A stretch of 64,000 bases of DNA from Hyphomicrobiales bacterium (GCA_021775455.1 JAJFHU010000038.1:81315-145314), one strand, 5' to 3'. Counted from the stretch's first letter, positions 27,613-36,513 are shown. Notes: generated from the letters alone by a model not told the origin. Program-made: numbers and translations.

Positions 27613-29441
27613 TCCGCTGCCTCACTTCTGATTTTGGTGCCATCTTTCGCCGCATAGCCTCGCGGCGTGTAGACCCAGTTCTTGCCGTCACCTGTCTTGA
27701 CAGTCCGTGTCTCGGAAGAGCCGACGACAACAACCGTCAACATGTCCACATCATCCACCAGCAATTCACAAAGTGGAACAACGCGAACATTTTCTTCCGG
27801 CCTGCCAAGATTGGTTGCCAGAATTACCGGCGTATCGTCCGGGCGATGCTGCAACAAAACCTCTTTTGCATGGGCAAGTTGCGTGCGACGACGCATCGAT
27901 ACAGGATTATAAAAGGCAATCACAAAGTCACCTTCAGCGGCGGCTTTGATGCGCATCTGAATTGCTTCCCATGGAGTAAGCAGGTCGGAAAGGGAAATGG
28001 TGCAAAAGTCATGACCCAGAGGAGCGCCTGCCCGTGCTGCCGCTGCCTGAAGCGCAGAAATTCCAGGAGAAACGGCGATGTCTATCCGTTGGGCTGCATC
28101 CGATAATCCACCATTCGCAAGCAGTTCAAACACCAGCGTCGCCATTGCATAAATGCCGGCATCACCTGAACAAACGAGCGCCACATCCTTGCCCGCACCG
28201 GCCAGTTCCATCGCATGGCGTACCCGATCTTCTTCCTTACCAAGATCAAAGTCATGTCGCGTCTTTCCATCTGAAATTTCCGAAATCAAATCGAGGTAAA
28301 GCGAATATCCAACCAAATCGGTAGATGCCCCAATCATTCGGGTCACTTCAGGAGAGCGCCAGCCTTCCTGCCCCGGTCCAATGCCAACAACAAACAATTG
28401 TCCACGATCGCGGCCGAGAGTTCTCACATCTACGGGATGCAAAGCCTTGGCAATAGCGGCGGTCGCGCGTTTGGATTTGATCTTCGGAAGCACCAATTCA
28501 CCGTCACTTCCTACAGATGCCAAAGCTGCGCCTTCTGCAACGCCATGACATCCGGTTTCCGCGAACACCACATCGGATGGGTTGGCGAGGCGTGGCGCTT
28601 CAATCTCAAGTGTTGCCGCGACATAAAAGCGGGCAGGAACACTAAGTTTGGCTGCAACCGCGTGAAGCGCTGCTTCGTCAGCCTTGAGGTCGATAGATGT
28701 CACAGCGGATATTGATTGCGGCGCTACTCCAGCTTCATTAATGGCTTGATTTGCCAGCGCCATGACTTCATCAACTTCTGCCCCCCTTTCACAACCGATA
28801 CCAATCACATGGTTTTTTGGGTGATAGACCAGCTCCAACTTATCGGCCTCATGACGGCGGTCAGTAGCGCTCAGCACCACATCACCATCATCATCAATCG
28901 GTAGTTTGCTCCCCGTCAACCATTCGGCATCGGCAAGGCAGTTTCCCTGTAAACGAACTTCCTTACCCGCCACCAGTTCCGCCATTACCTCCTTTGCATT
29001 CTCCGGATTGGCAAGAACCCATCCGGCGGGCGGTTCATCCAGCGCAATTCCAAATTTCAGATCGCCTGCAGTAGTTACCGCAGCGTGCGATCCCAATGCA
29101 TCAGCTATCGTGCGTGCCAGCGCATTTGCGCCATGGTGTCCGCCGAGAAGTGGAACTACACTTGAACCGTCTTCGGAAATAGCAATTACTGGCGGCTCAG
29201 ATTGCTTGTCTTTAAGCAGAGGCGCCAGCAGGCGGATGAGAGCACCACTCGCCATCACCGCAACAATAACATCCCCATTTTTGAAACACGCCTGTACATG
29301 CGTTTTCACATCATCAAAGGTATTGTCAGCCTTTGATACCCGGGAAGCATATCCGTCAATCTGCCCTCCGATAATTGATGCGACATTTTTCGCAATCTCA
29401 GAGCCACTTTCAGACAATACAATTACGCGTGGCTTGCTCAT
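27609..29441 (-). CDS. cobJ: CbiG-CobJ fusion: ring-opening hydrolase plus precorrin-3B C17-methyltransferase
   Basis: A 610-residue fusion. Residues 1 to about 335 are CbiG-like: an N-terminal part (VIVLSESGSEIAKNV; LLGGHHGANALARTIAD near residue 97) and a C-terminal CbiG/CobE part (VIGIGCERGAEVDEV near 212; AETGCHGVAEGAAL near 290). From about residue 350 follows a CobJ/CbiH methylase (FVVGIGPGQEGWRSPEV; VCSGDAGIYAMATLV; SPGISALQAAAARAGAPLG). CbiG opens the delta-lactone and releases the C-20 fragment in the cobalt-first pathway; CobJ/CbiH methylates C-17 and contracts the ring. The fusion joins consecutive steps in one protein. ATGA overlaps on both sides. Confidence 0.94.
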   Translation of the reverse strand: MSKPRVIVLSESGSEIAKNVASIIGGQIDGYASRVSKADNTFDDVKTHVQACFKNGDVIVAVMASGALIRLLAPLLKDKQSEPPVIAISEDGSSVVPLLGGHHGANALARTIADALGSHAAVTTAGDLKFGIALDEPPAGWVLANPENAKEVMAELVAGKEVRLQGNCLADAEWLTGSKLPIDDDGDVVLSATDRRHEADKLELVYHPKNHVIGIGCERGAEVDEVMALANQAINEAGVAPQSISAVTSIDLKADEAALHAVAAKLSVPARFYVAATLEIEAPRLANPSDVVFAETGCHGVAEGAALASVGSDGELVLPKIKSKRATAAIAKALHPVDVRTLGRDRGQLFVVGIGPGQEGWRSPEVTRMIGASTDLVGYSLYLDLISEISDGKTRHDFDLGKEEDRVRHAMELAGAGKDVALVCSGDAGIYAMATLVFELLANGGLSDAAQRIDIAVSPGISALQAAAARAGAPLGHDFCTISLSDLLTPWEAIQMRIKAAAEGDFVIAFYNPVSMRRRTQLAHAKEVLLQHRPDDTPVILATNLGRPEENVRVVPLCELLVDDVDMLTVVVVGSSETRTVKTGDGKNWVYTPRGYAAKDGTKIRSEAAE

Positions 29442-30190
29442 GCCAAATCCTCCACCGGCAACATCTCTACCGGCATTTCAAGTTTCTTGATCCACGATTC
29501 TGAACCCTTGTAGATCAGGATCATGGAAAAATACGGTGCCTTTTCTTCGGTTACTTCTGCCAAAGGCATCACCTGTTGATTTTCAAGGGTTACCCGCTCC
29601 AGATAGCCAGCGCGATCCAGCAAACCGGCCTGCTCAATCAGGTTGCGCAGACGAGAAAAATGCCGCCCAATCTTGATGAAAGCAAGCGCATTGCCGGAGT
29701 TCAGGAGCTCCTGAATTACTTTATCACTGCACGGAGCTGGTACGATTGTCAGCAGATCATTGCGCGCCGCCAAGGGTCGCTTTAGTGCAGCAGCAGAAGC
29801 CATTAGCGAGGAAACACCCGGCACGATTTCACAATCAAACTCATCCGCCAGCCGTTCAAACAGATACATGAAAGAACCATAGAAAAACGGATCCCCTTCA
29901 CACAAAACTGCCACATCCTTGCCGGATGCAAGGTGCATGGAAATTTCAGCCGCAGCTTCATCATAAACCTGCGCCGCAGGAAAACGCTCCACACGCATTG
30001 GAATAACGATGGGAATTTCAACTTTCTGCGAACCCAGATGAGTTTCAACAATTGAGCGGGCAAAACTCGGCCCGTCGTCTGGTGCCGGATAAGCAATTAC
30101 CTCGCATTCATTAATCAACCGGTGCGCTTTAAGCGTAAGTAGTTCCGGGTCACCCGGTCCAACACCAATGCCGTAAAGCGTTCCAATCAT
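29438..30190 (-). CDS. cobI: Precorrin-2 C20-methyltransferase
   Basis: A 250-residue SAM-dependent tetrapyrrole methylase (CobI/CbiL family). Motifs: LYGIGVGPGDPELLTLKA at the start, the SAM-binding CEGDPFFYGSFMYL (about residue 95) and EIVPGVSSLMASAAAL, with LAFIKIGRHFSRL near 180 as in CobI. It adds the C-20 methyl group; whether its natural substrate carries cobalt cannot be judged by reading. It is joined by ATGA overlaps to cobL before and cbiG-cobJ after. Confidence 0.95.
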   Translation of the reverse strand: MIGTLYGIGVGPGDPELLTLKAHRLINECEVIAYPAPDDGPSFARSIVETHLGSQKVEIPIVIPMRVERFPAAQVYDEAAAEISMHLASGKDVAVLCEGDPFFYGSFMYLFERLADEFDCEIVPGVSSLMASAAALKRPLAARNDLLTIVPAPCSDKVIQELLNSGNALAFIKIGRHFSRLRNLIEQAGLLDRAGYLERVTLENQQVMPLAEVTEEKAPYFSMILIYKGSESWIKKLEMPVEMLPVEDLA

Positions 30191-31401
30191 TCGTTGGCTC
30201 CTTTAGTAACCACCCATTGGGTTACCGGCATTGCCGGCTTCCACCCCGAGAACCCGCCAACCGGCTCAGCATGTTGGGTAACAATCCGTGTAAGATCACC
30301 ACCATGGATTTTCTTGAGAGCTGCTAGTTTTGCTTCCCCTTCCAGGGTTACACAATTTGCCACCAACCGGCCGCTTGGTTTCAAAGCCTGCCAGCAGGTA
30401 TCGAATAAGCCATCATTGGTCATGCCACCGCCGATGAAGACGGCATCGGGTGCTTCAAGGCTCTTGAGCGCTTCGGGTGCCGATCCTTTCACAATCCAGA
30501 TTTTCTCGGTCCCAAGCATCACCGCATTTTCTTCAATCATCGCAAGGCGATCGATACTCTTTTCTATCGCTATGGCCCGCGCTCCCCGGCTACTCCGCAT
30601 CCACTCAATGGCGACAGAACCGCACCCGGCACCCACATCCCAGAGCAATGCATCTGGGTAGGGTCCAAGGGCAGAAAGCGTCGCCGACCGCACTACTCGC
30701 TTGGTAAGTTGTCCATCATGCGCAAAGGCATCATCCGGCAAGCCGCCAACACGGGAATACCAGATCGCATCAAAGTCACCTTTGCATTCGATTGCCAGCA
30801 CATGAAAATCTGGAACCTCATGATTCCAGTCTGCGGCAATTCCTTCAAACCACGCTTCATTTGCCGCACCCATTGCAGCCAGCGCGACCATGCGGCTTTG
30901 GCCAAATCCGCGTTCACAAAGCAGTTTTGCTACGGTTTCCGGCGATGAGCTATCCTTTGTAAGCACAATCATGCGAACGCCTGGTGCCATATGAGGCAGG
31001 ATTTGACTGGCGGCACGTCCGTGAATTGTCACCGTTTCAATATCCGCCATACTCCAGCCCATCCGGCAAGCGGCGAGTTGAAACGCAGACAATTGTGGAT
31101 GAAAGCGGATTTCCTCCGCAGGAATAGCTTTCAGAATTCTTGCGCCAACGGAATACCAAAGCGGATCACCAGTCACCAAAACTACCAGACGCTTACCTTT
31201 GAGGCCTTTAATCTTCTCAATCATCGCATCAAATGGCGAGGGCCAGGAAATCCGTTCGGCGGTTTTGTTGGAGGCCAGTTTTTGGTGACGATCTCCTCCG
31301 ATGATAAATTCAGCCGTACGAAGTCGCTCAAGCGCTTTGGCTGAGAGCCCGGCTTCACCATCTTCACCTATTCCAATAATATCCAGCCAAGGTTCAGGCA
31401 T
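30187..31401 (-). CDS. cobL: Precorrin-6Y C5,15-methyltransferase (decarboxylating), CbiE-CbiT fusion
   Basis: A 404-residue enzyme made of a CbiE-type methylase (residues 1 to about 195; IIGIGEDGEAGLS, VLVTGDPLWYSVG) and a CbiT-type methyltransferase (from about 215; LLWDVGAGCGSVAIEWMR near residue 245, IGGGMTN near 315). It methylates C-5 and C-15 and decarboxylates the C-12 acetate. The ATG at 31401 overlaps the cobH stop by eight bases; an upstream frame extension to 31425 is unlikely. Confidence 0.94.
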   Translation of the reverse strand: MPEPWLDIIGIGEDGEAGLSAKALERLRTAEFIIGGDRHQKLASNKTAERISWPSPFDAMIEKIKGLKGKRLVVLVTGDPLWYSVGARILKAIPAEEIRFHPQLSAFQLAACRMGWSMADIETVTIHGRAASQILPHMAPGVRMIVLTKDSSSPETVAKLLCERGFGQSRMVALAAMGAANEAWFEGIAADWNHEVPDFHVLAIECKGDFDAIWYSRVGGLPDDAFAHDGQLTKRVVRSATLSALGPYPDALLWDVGAGCGSVAIEWMRSSRGARAIAIEKSIDRLAMIEENAVMLGTEKIWIVKGSAPEALKSLEAPDAVFIGGGMTNDGLFDTCWQALKPSGRLVANCVTLEGEAKLAALKKIHGGDLTRIVTQHAEPVGGFSGWKPAMPVTQWVVTKGANE

Positions 31402-32029
31402 CACGCAGGCCTCCCGCGATACCATTCAGACAAGCTGATGCCATCGCACTGCCCCCACGTCGACCATGCAGAGTGATATATTGACAACCGCGAGGATTGG
31501 CCGCCAGTTCCTGTTTGGATTCCATTGCGCCAACAAAACCAACAGGCATGCCGATAATCAAAGCCGGTTTCGATGCATCTGCATCCAGTCGCTCCAGCAA
31601 CCGGAAAAGTGCAGTTGGCGCATTTCCAATCACCACAATCGCCCCTTCAAGCTGGTGCCCCCACAAATCAACAGCTGCTGCAGAGCGTGTATTTTCACCT
31701 GCCTTGGCAAGTGCTGGAACCCGCTCATCACGCAAGGTACAAATGATTTCATTTGCGGCTGGTAAAAATTTTGAGATGATGCCTGCCTTCACCATTTCCA
31801 CGTCAGTGAAAATCGCACACCCTTCTTTGAGTGCTGCCTGTCCGGCATCCACCGCACCATCTGACCATCCCAGATCATCCACCAAATCCGTCATTCCGCA
31901 GGAGTGGATAAGCCGCGTCGCAATCGGGCGTATGGCATCCGGTATATGCGCAAGATCGGCCTCGGCCTCTATCGTGGCAAAGGATTGGCGGTAAATCTCC
32001 GCCGGATCGCGGATGTACTCGGCGGTCAA
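31394..32029 (-). CDS. cobH: Precorrin-8X methylmutase
   Basis: A 211-residue CobH/CbiC enzyme that moves the C-11 methyl group to C-12. Family segments: YIRDPAEIYRQSFATI at the start, the catalytic histidine in ATRLIHSCGMTDL (about residue 49), AIFTDVEMVKAGI and GNAPTALFRLLE, and VGFVGAMESKQEL near residue 166. The start appears to be a TTG directly after the cbiX stop, since no ATG precedes the conserved N-terminus. Confidence 0.94.
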   Translation of the reverse strand: MTAEYIRDPAEIYRQSFATIEAEADLAHIPDAIRPIATRLIHSCGMTDLVDDLGWSDGAVDAGQAALKEGCAIFTDVEMVKAGIISKFLPAANEIICTLRDERVPALAKAGENTRSAAAVDLWGHQLEGAIVVIGNAPTALFRLLERLDADASKPALIIGMPVGFVGAMESKQELAANPRGCQYITLHGRRGGSAMASACLNGIAGGLRDA

Positions 32030-33148
32030 CTATTTCTTTTCCATGCTTTTTGGCCCAAGCGGATGATCCGCATGGGGATAGGGATGATGGTGATGATCAT
32101 GATCTCCGTGATGATGGTCGTGGTCGTGATGATTGTGGGCTTGAGCCGGATCAAGCGATGCTGGTGATGCGTGACTGTGAACCGGCGTCCATGGTAGGCC
32201 ATGTTTCTTGCAAAACTCTTCTTCGCGACACGAGGCATCGCAGTCACCTTTGCAGGGGCAATTTTCCAGGCCGCCGCCAATACCCTCCACATGATGGTGA
32301 TGGCTCTCCTGTGCGAGGCCAACTTGGTCCTCAAAGCCCAGCACCTGTTCACGATACTTGCACATCTGACAGTTCATGACGCCAGTACCTTCGAGAATTT
32401 CACCAACGCGATCCTTGAATGTTTCAAGCACCAGCGGATGATCATTGAGGTAACCCGCTTTTACAAATTCAATATCTGGATGTCGCGCCGCTACATCATC
32501 GGTGTAGCCATAGATGCGTTTCACCAGCACGCCGGTAAACAGAAAATAGGGAAATACGATAATGCGCTTGTAACCAAGTTTCGCGGCATGTTCCAAACCC
32601 GGTTCAACCAGCGGAAACGTGACACCGGAATAACAGGTTTCACCCCAACCAAAGCCCATACCTTCCCACAACATTCGCATGACCTTGGAAACATTGGAAT
32701 TGGCATCGGAATCAGAAGCGCCTCGGCCCACCACCATCAGCATCGTTTCATGAAGCGGCACTTCAGTTTCGCAGGCGTCAATCGCTTCCTGTATACGCTC
32801 ACTGGCAGCGCGGATCATTTTCAAATCAACGCCAAGCTCACGTCCATACTCTATTGCCATGCCTGGATTTTGAGCCTGATAGGTATTGAGAACTGTTGGA
32901 ATATCATTCTTGGCGTGACCGGCAGCAAACAACATGCCCGGAACTGCCAGAACTCGTGTTACGTCTTGGTCACGAAGTGAATCGAGGCCGGAATGAATAA
33001 CCGGGTTGCAAAATTCCAAAAAGCCATACTCGACCGGTAAATCCGGAAACAGTTTCTTCAACCCTTCCGATACCTTCACAAACTCTTTGGCTGCATTCTG
33101 GTTACGGCTTCCGTGGCCGCACACCATGATTCCGAGTTTTTCAGCCAT
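32030..33148 (-). CDS. cbiX: Sirohydrochlorin cobaltochelatase CbiX with metal-binding C-terminal extension
   Basis: A 372-residue chelatase inserting cobalt into sirohydrochlorin (early, oxygen-independent type insertion). The N-terminal chelatase half starts MVCGHGSRNQNAAKEF with the catalytic histidine; PGMLFAAGHAKNDIP carries the second conserved histidine. A second chelatase-like half covers about residues 130-255. The C-terminal 115 residues contain NCQMCKYRE, the MXCXXC-type motif that holds an Fe-S cluster in some CbiX proteins, a cysteine cluster (CPCKGDCDASC...C) and a long His/Asp tract near the end. Such tracts may store cobalt. The ATG at 33148 follows an AAGGA site. Confidence 0.93.
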   Translation of the reverse strand: MAEKLGIMVCGHGSRNQNAAKEFVKVSEGLKKLFPDLPVEYGFLEFCNPVIHSGLDSLRDQDVTRVLAVPGMLFAAGHAKNDIPTVLNTYQAQNPGMAIEYGRELGVDLKMIRAASERIQEAIDACETEVPLHETMLMVVGRGASDSDANSNVSKVMRMLWEGMGFGWGETCYSGVTFPLVEPGLEHAAKLGYKRIIVFPYFLFTGVLVKRIYGYTDDVAARHPDIEFVKAGYLNDHPLVLETFKDRVGEILEGTGVMNCQMCKYREQVLGFEDQVGLAQESHHHHVEGIGGGLENCPCKGDCDASCREEEFCKKHGLPWTPVHSHASPASLDPAQAHNHHDHDHHHGDHDHHHHPYPHADHPLGPKSMEKK

Positions 33149-33171
33149 ATGGTAATCCTTTTCCCTTAGGG

Positions 33172-33390
33172 TCAACAGGCAGTTTCTGCTTCTTCTTCAG
33201 TTTCCGGTTCTTCAGCTTCTTCTTTTTCGCCCATTACAGCGATTGCAGCAGCAATGGCACCAGCAACGACAATCGCGCCCACACCAACCCAGTGGGCATG
33301 TCCAGCCAATTCTCCGAGATGGGTCCCATGGGCTTGGGCATTTCCAACGAGAGTCAGCACAAATGCCAAAGTTGTTATCGGAAGTTTCAT
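33172..33390 (-). CDS. Small His- and Glu-rich membrane protein (DUF6732-like) heading the corrin operon
   Basis: A 72-residue protein with a signal peptide-like N-terminus (KLPITTLAFVLTLVGNAQA), a histidine-containing segment HGTHLGELAGHAHWVG, one transmembrane helix (VGAIVVAGAIAAAIAVMG) and a Glu-rich tail ending in cysteine. The pattern resembles small DUF6732-type proteins that often precede cbiX in alphaproteobacteria, and the histidines plus acidic tail suggest a periplasmic metal-handling role linked to cobalt. ATG at 33390 has GGTGG eight bases upstream. Function is not established. Confidence 0.75.
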   Translation of the reverse strand: MKLPITTLAFVLTLVGNAQAHGTHLGELAGHAHWVGVGAIVVAGAIAAAIAVMGEKEEAEEPETEEEAETAC

Positions 33391-33402
33391 GATCAAATCC
33401 AC

Positions 33403-33610
33403 CTGTATTCTGCGTTAAAAAACGGTCAGGTGCATTGCGATTGGGGAGAATGAACGGATAAACGCTTGAAAAACCGAATGCAACAAGTGCATCTGCGTTT
33501 CTCCCGCTCGTCCGACAGTTTCCGTCCTGGTTCCCTGATTGGGTCAACCGCACCGGAGTGTATCTCAGCCTCTTGAAATGCAAGGCACCATCAGTATGAA
33601 AATGACCCTA
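33403..33610 (-). ncRNA. Structured 5' leader of the cbiX operon, unassigned riboswitch candidate
   Basis: The minus strand upstream of the small membrane protein reads as a folded RNA. Seen directly: an enclosing stem CUGAUGGU with ACC(CA)AUCAG; within it a hairpin GCCUUG(CAUUU)CAAGAGGC followed by UGAGAUA; a GACGG-AAA-CUGUC hairpin after GGGAACCAG; a later AUGC...GCAU hairpin and a run of six T at 33417-33422 just before the gene. GGUGCC, CUGAGA and AGGGAACC recall pieces of TPP and cobalamin aptamers, but the B12 box (as at 47383) and the TPP core GAACCUGAUC are both absent. It could be a divergent cobalamin-type or other riboswitch. Confidence 0.45.
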
Positions 33611-33701
33611 TTCGTGAGCGCAAACAAGGTCAAATTTTTTCCCGACATTGGGCGCTTTATTTGCGACCTGAAAACAACAGGGATCATGGTGTGATATTCA
33701 C

Positions 33702-34796
33702 CTAAGCATGCGTCTTGTCTTTTTGCGGGTCGTAGACCGGAATGGAAACCACTGTTGCCGTAGTGTCGATATCGCCGCCTCTGACTTGCAATACAGTGCC
33801 CACCGCCGCAGCTCCAGGTGATACATGAGCCAAGGCCAAAGATTTTCCCAGACGATGTGAGTAACCCGGGCTGTTAACAGCGCCCACTTCTTTGCCATTC
33901 AGCAACAAGATCTCTTCTCCATTCACCATGTCGGAATGATCAATATCAAGACAGACATTCTTGATCTTCTCATTACCCTTGGCAGCCGTCACCGCCTCTT
34001 GCCCCCGAAAATCGGATTTGGATTTTGATACTGTAAATCCAAGACCCACTTCCCAGGGCGTGTGATCGGTGTTCATGTCATAGCCATAGAACAGAAGACC
34101 GGCTTCTATGCGAACCTTGTCGAGTGCAGTGAACGAACATGGCTTGACCCCTGCATCTACAAGCTTGTCCCAAATGTCTCCGATTACCGAAGCGCTTGCA
34201 AAAATCTCATAGCCGCGCTCACCCGAATAGCCCGTTCGCGAAATTCGGCACGGATGACCAAACAGGGTCACGGGAGCATGGTGAAAATAGGCAAGGGATC
34301 CAAGATCAATGTCACAGTTGGCGTCAAGTATCTCCAGTGACTTCGGTCCCTGAACGGAAAGATCGTGCAAATCGTCTGTAAACTCAAGTTCAACATTTTT
34401 TCCGGTAGCGGAAGCTTCCAGCAACGCCATGGTGTTACCGGAACCATGAACAATCATCCATTCGTTACCACCATTGTTGGAAACAATGGCATCATCAGCC
34501 ATGGTTCCCTCTTCCGTGAGAACGGAGAGATACGCTGCTTCTCCAGTGGTAACTTTGCTTAAGTCACGGGTTGTGAGATGATTTAGGACAGCTAGGGCAT
34601 CCGCACCCCGGACAAACACTTTCTTCAGCGGCGACATGTCAAACATGCCTGCACGTTCACGAACCGCGTCATGTTCCTCACACGAGTCGGTGTTGTAAGA
34701 CCATGCAGTCCCCATGCCGTTCCAGTCTTCAAGGCCGGACCCCAATGCCGTGTGCCTGGATGCCAGTGCCGATGTGCGGCTAAGTTCTTCTGTCAT
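33702..34796 (-). CDS. GcvT-family tetrahydrofolate-dependent methyltransferase (MttB partner)
   Basis: A 364-residue aminomethyltransferase-family protein. Family features are the GcvT N-terminal motif FDMSPLKKVFVRG (about residue 52), LNHLTTRDLSKV, the folate-site block SRTGYSGERGYEIF (about 200) and LDKVRIEAGLLFYGYDM (about 240), with a GcvT C-terminal beta-barrel from about 285. It follows the MttB-family gene by 17 bases with a good AGGAG site, and no glycine-cleavage partners are near. The pair suggests transfer of a methyl group from a quaternary or tertiary amine to tetrahydrofolate. Confidence 0.87.
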   Translation of the reverse strand: MTEELSRTSALASRHTALGSGLEDWNGMGTAWSYNTDSCEEHDAVRERAGMFDMSPLKKVFVRGADALAVLNHLTTRDLSKVTTGEAAYLSVLTEEGTMADDAIVSNNGGNEWMIVHGSGNTMALLEASATGKNVELEFTDDLHDLSVQGPKSLEILDANCDIDLGSLAYFHHAPVTLFGHPCRISRTGYSGERGYEIFASASVIGDIWDKLVDAGVKPCSFTALDKVRIEAGLLFYGYDMNTDHTPWEVGLGFTVSKSKSDFRGQEAVTAAKGNEKIKNVCLDIDHSDMVNGEEILLLNGKEVGAVNSPGYSHRLGKSLALAHVSPGAAAVGTVLQVRGGDIDTTATVVSIPVYDPQKDKTHA

Positions 34797-34813
34797 GTAT
34801 TTCTCCTGTAAAT

Positions 34814-36376
34814 TCAGTACCACTCATCGGGCATTTCCGCTTTTCGCGATGCCACAAATTCTTCCAGCTTTGATTTAATGCCAGCATCCATTGAGGGCAT
34901 CTCATAACTTGCAAGCATTTCTTTCCATACACCGTTTGCGCGTTCAGCCGCTGATTGACCGCCATTTTCCAACCAGGTTTCGAAGGGACCGGCATCCGGT
35001 AATAGCGATTCATGATTGGCGGTCGCATAATATTCCAGCGTATGACTTGTCGAAAGAAAGTTTTCTCCCGGACCGGTCTCCAAATAGCTTTCCGGGGAAA
35101 GAGTTTCATTGCTAACTTCCATACCCCGCATCATCCTCAGTAACGCTCCGCAATTATCGATATCGAGAATGAACTTCTCGTAGGACATCGTAAGACCGCC
35201 TTCGAGCCACCCGGCAGCATGCCAAACCTGGTGCGCACCGGAAATCATGGTTGCCCACATGGCATTTGCGCTATCCTGCATGGCCTGACCATCAACAACA
35301 TTAGCTGCGGTAATCTGGCCCCCACCCGAACGAACAGGAACGCCAAGGCGATTTCCCAACTGGGTAAGCGCCATGGTTGCCAGATTGGCTTCAGGTGTCC
35401 CAAACGTTAGCGAGCCAGTTCTGAGATTCATCGTTGAATGAAAACTCCCCAGCACCACCGGGCAACCTGGTCGCACCAGTTGTGCCAATGCAATACCAAC
35501 CATTCCCTCGGCAAGGGTTTGCGCCGCAATTGCTGCCGGTGTCACTGGACCCATGGCGCCACCAAAAATTGCCGGAGAAACACAAACACATTGATTGGCT
35601 GAAGCATACTCCCGAAGTGCACTCGACATGGTGTGGTCGTACACCAGCGGCGAATTAACATTGATGTTCCCCTGCATCACCGCATTTGCATCGACAAATT
35701 CTGCGCCAAACACGATACGCGCCATTTGAATGGAATCCCGCGCCCGCTCTGGTGAAGTTACTCCGCCCATGAACGGTTTGTCTGAAAGCGCAAGATGCGC
35801 CAGCACCATATCGAGATGTCGTTTGTTGACCGGCACATCAACCGGTTCAACAACCGTCCCTCCGGAATGATGAAGGTATGGTGTCATATAGGTGAGTTTC
35901 ACAAAATTCTGGAAGTCTTCCAGCGAAGCATATCGTCGACCCTTGTCGAGATCGGTCACAAATGGGGAACCATAACCCGGCATGAGAACGATGTTGTCAG
36001 CACCAAGCTCTAATGTTCGTGCCGGATTGCGAGCATGCAGTTGAAATACCGGCGGCGCAGTTGCACAAAGTTCGCGAATGTGCCCCGGTTCAAAACGAAC
36101 CCGGTTACCTTCGACCCGCGCCCCAGATTGAGCGAACAAATCGAGCGCAATGCCGTCACCCCGAAATTCAATGCCGATGGTTTCCAGAAGCCAATCCGCG
36201 TGTTCTTCAATCAAGGAAAGTGCCGCATTATCCAAAAGACCAAAACCGGAAAAATGGCGTTTGCTTGGCGCAATCACCGAAAATCGATTTTTACTCATTG
36301 AATGCCTCGCCCTGCCATTGCGGCGGCGAGGACGGTGAGCAGCGCGCAGCTTGGATGAAGGTGTTTGATTCATCAT
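34814..36376 (-). CDS. MttB-family (trimethylamine methyltransferase superfamily) protein, non-pyrrolysine type
   Basis: A protein of about 520 residues of the trimethylamine/glycine-betaine:corrinoid methyltransferase superfamily. There is an arginine-rich N-terminal tail (HRPRRRNGRARH) common in alphaproteobacterial members, then the TIM-barrel core with GFGLLDNAALSLIEEHADWLL, MPGYGSPFVTD and GGVTSPERARDS. No in-frame amber codon interrupts the frame, so it is not a pyrrolysine enzyme. Non-pyrrolysine relatives include glycine-betaine methyltransferase. Start uncertain: ATG at 36376 chosen; 36394 and 36298 are alternatives. A divergent LysR regulator lies 140 bases upstream. Confidence 0.87.
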   Translation of the reverse strand: MMNQTPSSKLRAAHRPRRRNGRARHSMSKNRFSVIAPSKRHFSGFGLLDNAALSLIEEHADWLLETIGIEFRGDGIALDLFAQSGARVEGNRVRFEPGHIRELCATAPPVFQLHARNPARTLELGADNIVLMPGYGSPFVTDLDKGRRYASLEDFQNFVKLTYMTPYLHHSGGTVVEPVDVPVNKRHLDMVLAHLALSDKPFMGGVTSPERARDSIQMARIVFGAEFVDANAVMQGNINVNSPLVYDHTMSSALREYASANQCVCVSPAIFGGAMGPVTPAAIAAQTLAEGMVGIALAQLVRPGCPVVLGSFHSTMNLRTGSLTFGTPEANLATMALTQLGNRLGVPVRSGGGQITAANVVDGQAMQDSANAMWATMISGAHQVWHAAGWLEGGLTMSYEKFILDIDNCGALLRMMRGMEVSNETLSPESYLETGPGENFLSTSHTLEYYATANHESLLPDAGPFETWLENGGQSAAERANGVWKEMLASYEMPSMDAGIKSKLEEFVASRKAEMPDEWY

Positions 36377-36445
36377 TTGAACATTCAAAATCATTTATTC
36401 GTGCTTCTATCGGGAATTGGGCAGAATCTCTGTATTCACACTAAA

Positions 36446-36460
36446 CATCAAATTTTGATG
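36446..36460. promoter_or_regulatory. Palindrome in the LysR/MttB intergenic region (candidate operator)
   Basis: A perfect inverted repeat CATCAAA-T-TTTGATG lies between the divergent LysR and MttB-family genes. It has the size and A/T-rich palindromic form of LysR-type regulator sites (T-N11-A class), so it probably binds the product of the gene at 36514. Confidence 0.5.
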
Positions 36461-36513
36461 CTAGAAATCGAATTAATTTGCACATACTGTATAAAAATAT
36501 TAAACGCTAGATC

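Noticed and set aside
32201-32980. Plus-strand frame of 259 codons opposite cbiX
   Set aside because: Antisense to the well-supported cbiX gene; product resembles no protein and lacks a ribosome binding site.
33403-33610. TPP riboswitch call for the cbiX leader
   Set aside because: CTGAGA and GGTGCC are present but the obligatory 3' core GAACCTGATC-type segment and the second helix are not, and the gene context is corrin, not thiamine.
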